A DNA stretch of 26,394 nt, taken from an uncultured Verrucomicrobiota bacterium. GTDB taxonomy: Bacteria; Verrucomicrobiota; Kiritimatiellia; RFP12; UBA1067. The DNA lies in the NCBI GenBank assembly GCA_946615875.1, contig CAMOIK010000004.1:1-26394 (forward strand), read 5' to 3'. Below are positions 24,101 to 26,394 of this stretch, piece by piece (position 1 is the first letter of the stretch; each line of letters opens with the position of its first letter). The translations under genes and the position numbers were made by a program. Under the pieces are notes generated by a model. That model did no database searches. It was not told the DNA's origin and saw nothing but the letters and a program-made list of their open reading frames with translations.

Positions 24101-24761
24101 GGAACTCGTCGAGGCCGTCCATCCCGAAGACCTGCCGAAGAGCGACAAGACGTTCGTCGGCGTGTTCGCCGCCACGCGCGGCCTGGGCGGCGCGAGCTGC
24201 GGGCCCGCACCGCTGGAGCGCGACACGCTGCGCGCCGACGCCGACTACGACATGGCGTTCACCCTGTCGCTCGGCGACGAGGAGCTGACGGCCCGTGCGC
24301 CGTCCGGCGAGATTTCGCGGCTCGCGCCGCTGCCCGAGCGCGTGAACGCCGCCGGGGAGGGGATCGTTGCGTGTTCCAGCCGCGAGCCCGGCGAGGGCGA
24401 GGCCGATCACCTGATAGACGGCGACCTTGGCACGATATGGCATTCCCAGTATGGCACCACCGTCGGCTCCTTCCCGCACTCCGTCACCGTGCGGCTCGGA
24501 AAGGAAACGCAGATGAGGGGTCTGCTGTGCCACGGGCGTCAGAACGGCGTGAACGGGCGAGTGAAGAACTGCCTTGTCGAAGTCTCGTCCGACGGCGAGA
24601 AGTGGCAGGCGGTGGCGTCGGCGACGCTCGCCGACACGCCCAATGGCCAGCGTATCATCTTCCCCCGCCCTGTCAAGGCCAGATTCTACCGTTTCACCGC
24701 CCTCGACAACCACAGGGGCGACGATTTCGCATCCATGGCCGAAATCAAGGTGATCGAGTAG
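21138..24761 (+). CDS. Secreted LacZ-type glycoside hydrolase family 2 beta-galactosidase with F5/8 C domain
   Basis: A 1207-aa exported GH2 enzyme. The signal peptide is MQTKEIIAGTTLALALVSFG. The LacZ architecture is complete: a sugar-binding jelly roll (about 85-250, with FLKFDGVESFFYLWVNG), an immunoglobulin-like domain, and a TIM barrel opening at LNGRKIKLKGANRHE. The acid/base is E473 (SYGNEAGPG) and the nucleophile E535 (ISEYAHNMNNAMGN). A beta-galactosidase small-chain domain follows, with GPWENYADRKSGA. Residues about 1075-1207 are an added F5/8 type C (discoidin/CBM32-like) domain, with DGDLGTIWHSQY and VKARFYRFTALDN, for glycan binding. The start was placed at 21138 because TATAAT ends 7 nt before it; an in-frame upstream ATG at 21048 lies before the promoter. 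Beta-galactosidase activity is the family default; another beta-glycosidase specificity is possible. Confidence 0.92.
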   Translation: MQTKEIIAGTTLALALVSFGVEIDGNEWQDNQRLSFGKEPARAAFSSFPDEKSALKILPEFAPRQISLDGERDWRFKWSPDPDHRPVGFQREDYDASGWDFIKVPCSWQAFGANGAGGWGVPIYSNQRYTFAKDMPGGSRVMLPPPENYTSYAHRNPVGSYRREFEVPADWEGGDVFLKFDGVESFFYLWVNGEYVGFSKDSRSPSEFDVTRFVRFGDRNTVALEVYRYSDGSYLECQDMFRLSGIIRRTWLVARPKNRIRDLFVRARPIIEDDFSGAWEVTVDMDGGKEVALYTWDDELVGRWAAGTFTVVGPKLWSAEEPNCYKVVANNGEEWVSTVFGFRVSEIRSDGRYYLNGRKIKLKGANRHETDPMFGHFVPAWRHEQDAKMLKEANCNTVRNAHYPQDDYWYYLCDTMGIYLVDEANVESHGYGYGVESLSHCTAWRKATVDRNMAMVERNKNHPSVVIWSYGNEAGPGENFAAARDAIKARDLSRPTHYERDWEVADMEGCQYPGVAWVQRKARDTAARKPFYISEYAHNMNNAMGNLKDYQDAIESSDVILGATIWDWVDQGLYRRLPDGRMSIAFGGDFGDYPNDGQFVMNGTVLADRTPQPSWFEVRHVYQNWSVKATNYSQRVVVRNKNYFVSAPEDLRLRWTVLVDGEAEESGELDLHGLAPQTEAIYDMPEEALAAMRGPGTASVRFEFVERGRVVADDQIDLVEARDVAPLASKDGKVAFEESADGGSWTFRSGGAEWTFDRQTGALVGAKKTGWLWDTELLRSPMKLDVFRTPSSNEVRFGEEWMRQGLRNMVAHRLPGSEEPVVEELAGGALTFSVQSEWCGAQSEKLLDFGGNATRIESAGAAAPRARLRFAVATRWTVFPDGTAACVCKVRPLGAKTELARVGWSFEMDAADPDVEWFGLGPWENYADRKSGAFLGRWELDARDFYFPYARNQDCGNREGTRGLRVGDVTIRSLGAPFAFEVNPYTPTELVEAVHPEDLPKSDKTFVGVFAATRGLGGASCGPAPLERDTLRADADYDMAFTLSLGDEELTARAPSGEISRLAPLPERVNAAGEGIVACSSREPGEGEADHLIDGDLGTIWHSQYGTTVGSFPHSVTVRLGKETQMRGLLCHGRQNGVNGRVKNCLVEVSSDGEKWQAVASATLADTPNGQRIIFPRPVKARFYRFTALDNHRGDDFASMAEIKVIE

Positions 24762-24811
24762 AAGGGCTGGTTCCGGGCTTGGGACGTCGGGTTTGAGCGT
24801 TGAAAGCCTTG

Positions 24812-24860
24812 CCGCCCGCCGCCCTCCTTCCGCCGCCCTCCGCCAACCGCCATCAGCCAA
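24812..24860 (+). repeat. Tandem heptad repeat (CMDCYAH-like) upstream of the flippase gene
   Basis: Seven consecutive 7-bp units: CCGCCCG, CCGCCCT, CCTTCCG, CCGCCCT, CCGCCAA, CCGCCAT, CAGCCAA. The last three fit the same consensus as the array before the SGNH hydrolase; the first four are diverged. It ends 17 nt before the ATG at 24878. The rest of the 116-bp gap after the GH2 gene shows no SD, clear terminator or promoter. Confidence 0.7.
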
Positions 24861-24877
24861 TCGTCCCGCCCGTTGCC

Positions 24878-26275
24878 ATGGCAAGCGATGCGCCGATACC
24901 GCCGGAGTCCGGCCGCGCTCCCCGCGGCCTCGTTGCTCGGCTTCGGGCCAGGTGCGGCGAGTTCTGGTGGTGGACGGCGCTGATATTCGTCTCGTGCCGC
25001 GCCGGCGACGCGATCAACGCCTTCATCGGCCTTTGGCTGGTGCCGCGCTGTGTCGGCTCCGACGAGTTGGGCGCGGCGTTGCCGTTGATGCAGGCGTGTT
25101 CGGCGTTCGGTCTGCCGGTCGCAATCCTCGTGATCCCGTTCTCGCGCTGGCTCACGCTCTATGCCGCCGCCGGGCAGATCGGCAAGGTGAAGCGGCTGTT
25201 GTGGCTGGTGCTGGGCGGCGTGGCGGCCGCGTTCCTGCTCGCAATCCTGGCGGCGAGGTTCGTGATGCCCGGGCTCTTCGAGCGCCTTCGCGTGGAAGAG
25301 GGGTCGCTCGGCTTGCTGATCGTGGGGGCGGGGCTTGTCGGTCCGTGCTCCACCGCGTTCACCAACGCGCTCCAGGGACTCAAGAGGTTCGGCGCGCTCG
25401 CGCTGGCCAATGCGGTCGCCGCGCCCGCGCGACTCGTCGCGATGCTGGCGGCGATGCCTTTCCGCGCCCTCTCAGGATACGTGGTGGGGCAGGCGGCTTC
25501 GCCGGCCGTGAACGTCGCAATCTCGGCCGCAGCTCTGCGAAAGGATCTGGGCGGCGGCGTGAAGAGCGTCCCGCTGGGCCGCGGCGACGTGCTGGCGATG
25601 GTGCGCTACACGATCCCGATCGCCGCATACGTCACGGCGGGGACGCTGCTTTCCGCCTGGCAGACGCTTCTTTTCAGACAGCGTCTGCCGGAGGTGGAGT
25701 CGGCGGCGTTCTACGTGATTTCGAGGCTCGCCGAGGTTGCGGCTTACGCCGGCATATCCATCTCGTTGGTGGCGTTCCCGATGGCGGCGGAGGCGGGACG
25801 CGACGGCGCCGACGCCATGCCGCTCCTGCGCAAGATGATCCTCGGCACGTTGCTGCCGGGATTTGCTCTGACGGCCCTCTTCGCGGTCGCCGGCGCGCCG
25901 ATCATGCGCCTCGTGCCGGTCTGGGAGCCATACGGACCATACAGCGGACTGCTGGCGGCATATTCGGCGAGGGTGACGCTCATCGCCGCGGTCGGCGTCT
26001 TCGCTTCCTTCCAGATCGCCGCCGCCAGGTTCGGTTTCATGTGGTATTGGCTGCCGCTCACCATCGCCGACACCGGCGTTCTCGTCGCCCTCACAGGGTA
26101 TGGGGCGTTCGAGGGCGTTCTGCCGGACGCCGCCGTGGAGTGGATGCGCTCGCTGAACGCCGCCACGCTGCCATTCTTCGTCTGGTGGCTCGTCGCCTCC
26201 GGCGCGGCCATGGCCGCCGCCGTCGCATTGCACATCGCCGCCATCGCGCGGCGAGAGTCCCAAAACGCGTCGTGA
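24878..26275 (+). CDS. Multi-spanning flippase of the MOP superfamily (polysaccharide exporter, Wzx-like)
   Basis: An integral membrane protein with about 12 predicted transmembrane segments, the first at WWWTALIFVSCRAGDAINAFIGLWL and the last at FFVWWLVASGAAMAAAVALHIAAIA. Size, paired six-helix layout and the Arg-rich cytoplasmic N-terminus (RAPRGLVARLRARCGEF) fit Wzx/RfbX-type lipid-linked oligosaccharide flippases, though no short signature motif proves it. The start is uncertain. A TTG at 24800 would give 26 more residues, but they are a Pro-rich translation of the heptad array, so the ATG at 24878 (465 aa) is preferred. No SD precedes either. It follows the GH2 gene by 116 bp on the same strand and could be co-transcribed. 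Confidence 0.7.
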   Translation: MASDAPIPPESGRAPRGLVARLRARCGEFWWWTALIFVSCRAGDAINAFIGLWLVPRCVGSDELGAALPLMQACSAFGLPVAILVIPFSRWLTLYAAAGQIGKVKRLLWLVLGGVAAAFLLAILAARFVMPGLFERLRVEEGSLGLLIVGAGLVGPCSTAFTNALQGLKRFGALALANAVAAPARLVAMLAAMPFRALSGYVVGQAASPAVNVAISAAALRKDLGGGVKSVPLGRGDVLAMVRYTIPIAAYVTAGTLLSAWQTLLFRQRLPEVESAAFYVISRLAEVAAYAGISISLVAFPMAAEAGRDGADAMPLLRKMILGTLLPGFALTALFAVAGAPIMRLVPVWEPYGPYSGLLAAYSARVTLIAAVGVFASFQIAAARFGFMWYWLPLTIADTGVLVALTGYGAFEGVLPDAAVEWMRSLNAATLPFFVWWLVASGAAMAAAVALHIAAIARRESQNAS

Positions 26276-26394
26276 GGGGCGAATTTCCGCCCGTCCGCAG
26301 CGACCGACAGACTCTATATATATATAGACTCGCCCCGGTTCCATATATGGATATTGACAGGTCTATGGAAGCATTTTGCATTGCATTTGCCCGT
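26276..26394. other. Non-coding AT-rich palindromic region after the flippase, possible promoter of the next gene
   Basis: TCTATATATATATAGA (26313-26328) is a perfect 16-bp palindrome with AGACTC overlapping each side (26309-26314 and 26326-26331), and CCATATATGG (26341-26350) is a second palindrome. TTGACA at 26354-26359 is a perfect -35 hexamer, but at 17 bp spacing only the weak TGCATT follows. This AT-rich patch stands out in a GC-rich chromosome. No gene is supported here. Confidence 0.45.

Noticed and set aside
24800..24877. TTG start giving 26 extra residues on the flippase
   Set aside because: The residues are Pro/Ala-rich and come from the heptad repeat; no SD precedes TTG. Not fully excluded.
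22953..24884. 643-aa minus-strand frame opposite the GH2 gene
   Set aside because: Antisense shadow; the plus strand encodes intact LacZ catalytic motifs throughout.
26091..26381. 96-aa minus-strand frame at the window end
   Set aside because: Antisense to the flippase C-terminus; it reads through the AT palindromes and has no SD or recognisable domain.

Overview
The window comes from a GC-rich bacterial chromosome (hand-counted lines run from about 52% to 82% GC). Strong third-position bias creates long shadow frames opposite most genes. The combination of secreted glycoside hydrolases, SGNH and LamG proteins, an ECF sigma factor, a VIT/vWA/DUF2135 protein and extended -10 promoters without Shine-Dalgarno (SD) leaders suggests a carbohydrate-degrading member of the PVC superphylum (Kiritimatiellota, Lentisphaerota or Verrucomicrobiota), possibly gut-associated. 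That placement is inference from gene content; there is no rRNA or marker gene to prove it.

Layout. (1) 1-1532 (+): the 3' part of an adenine-specific DNA methyltransferase, clearly lower in GC than its neighbour. (2) 1593-4118 (+): a secreted VIT/vWA/DUF2135 protein. (3) 4119-4293: a convergent gap with a long hairpin. (4) 11649-4294 (-): a compact operon in the order ECF sigma factor, SGNH hydrolase, membrane-anchored LamG protein, Tat-exported metallophosphoesterase, GH-A clan glycosidase. (5) 21049-11713 (-): recC-recB-recD followed by an aldo/keto reductase. (6) 21138-26275 (+): a secreted LacZ-type GH2 enzyme with a C-terminal discoidin domain, then a 12-TM flippase. (7) 26276-26394: non-coding AT-rich palindromes.

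How the genes work together. The ECF operon reads as a sensing and degradation unit: a sigma factor, a membrane protein with a cytoplasmic N-terminus and an extracytoplasmic sugar-binding-like LamG domain (a candidate sensor/anti-sigma), and three exported hydrolases. recCBD encodes a complete RecBCD-type helicase-nuclease.

The most striking features are in the non-coding DNA. recC and the GH2 gene diverge from a 15-bp perfect inverted repeat. Each arm is an extended -10 box (TATGGTATAAT) placed exactly 7 nt before the ATG, so both mRNAs should be leaderless. The ECF sigma gene has the same arrangement (TATGGTATTGT, 6 nt, GTG). Two genes without an SD, the SGNH hydrolase and the flippase, are instead preceded by tandem 7-bp repeats that share the consensus CMDCYAH. 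No tRNA, rRNA, CRISPR array or insertion sequence was seen.
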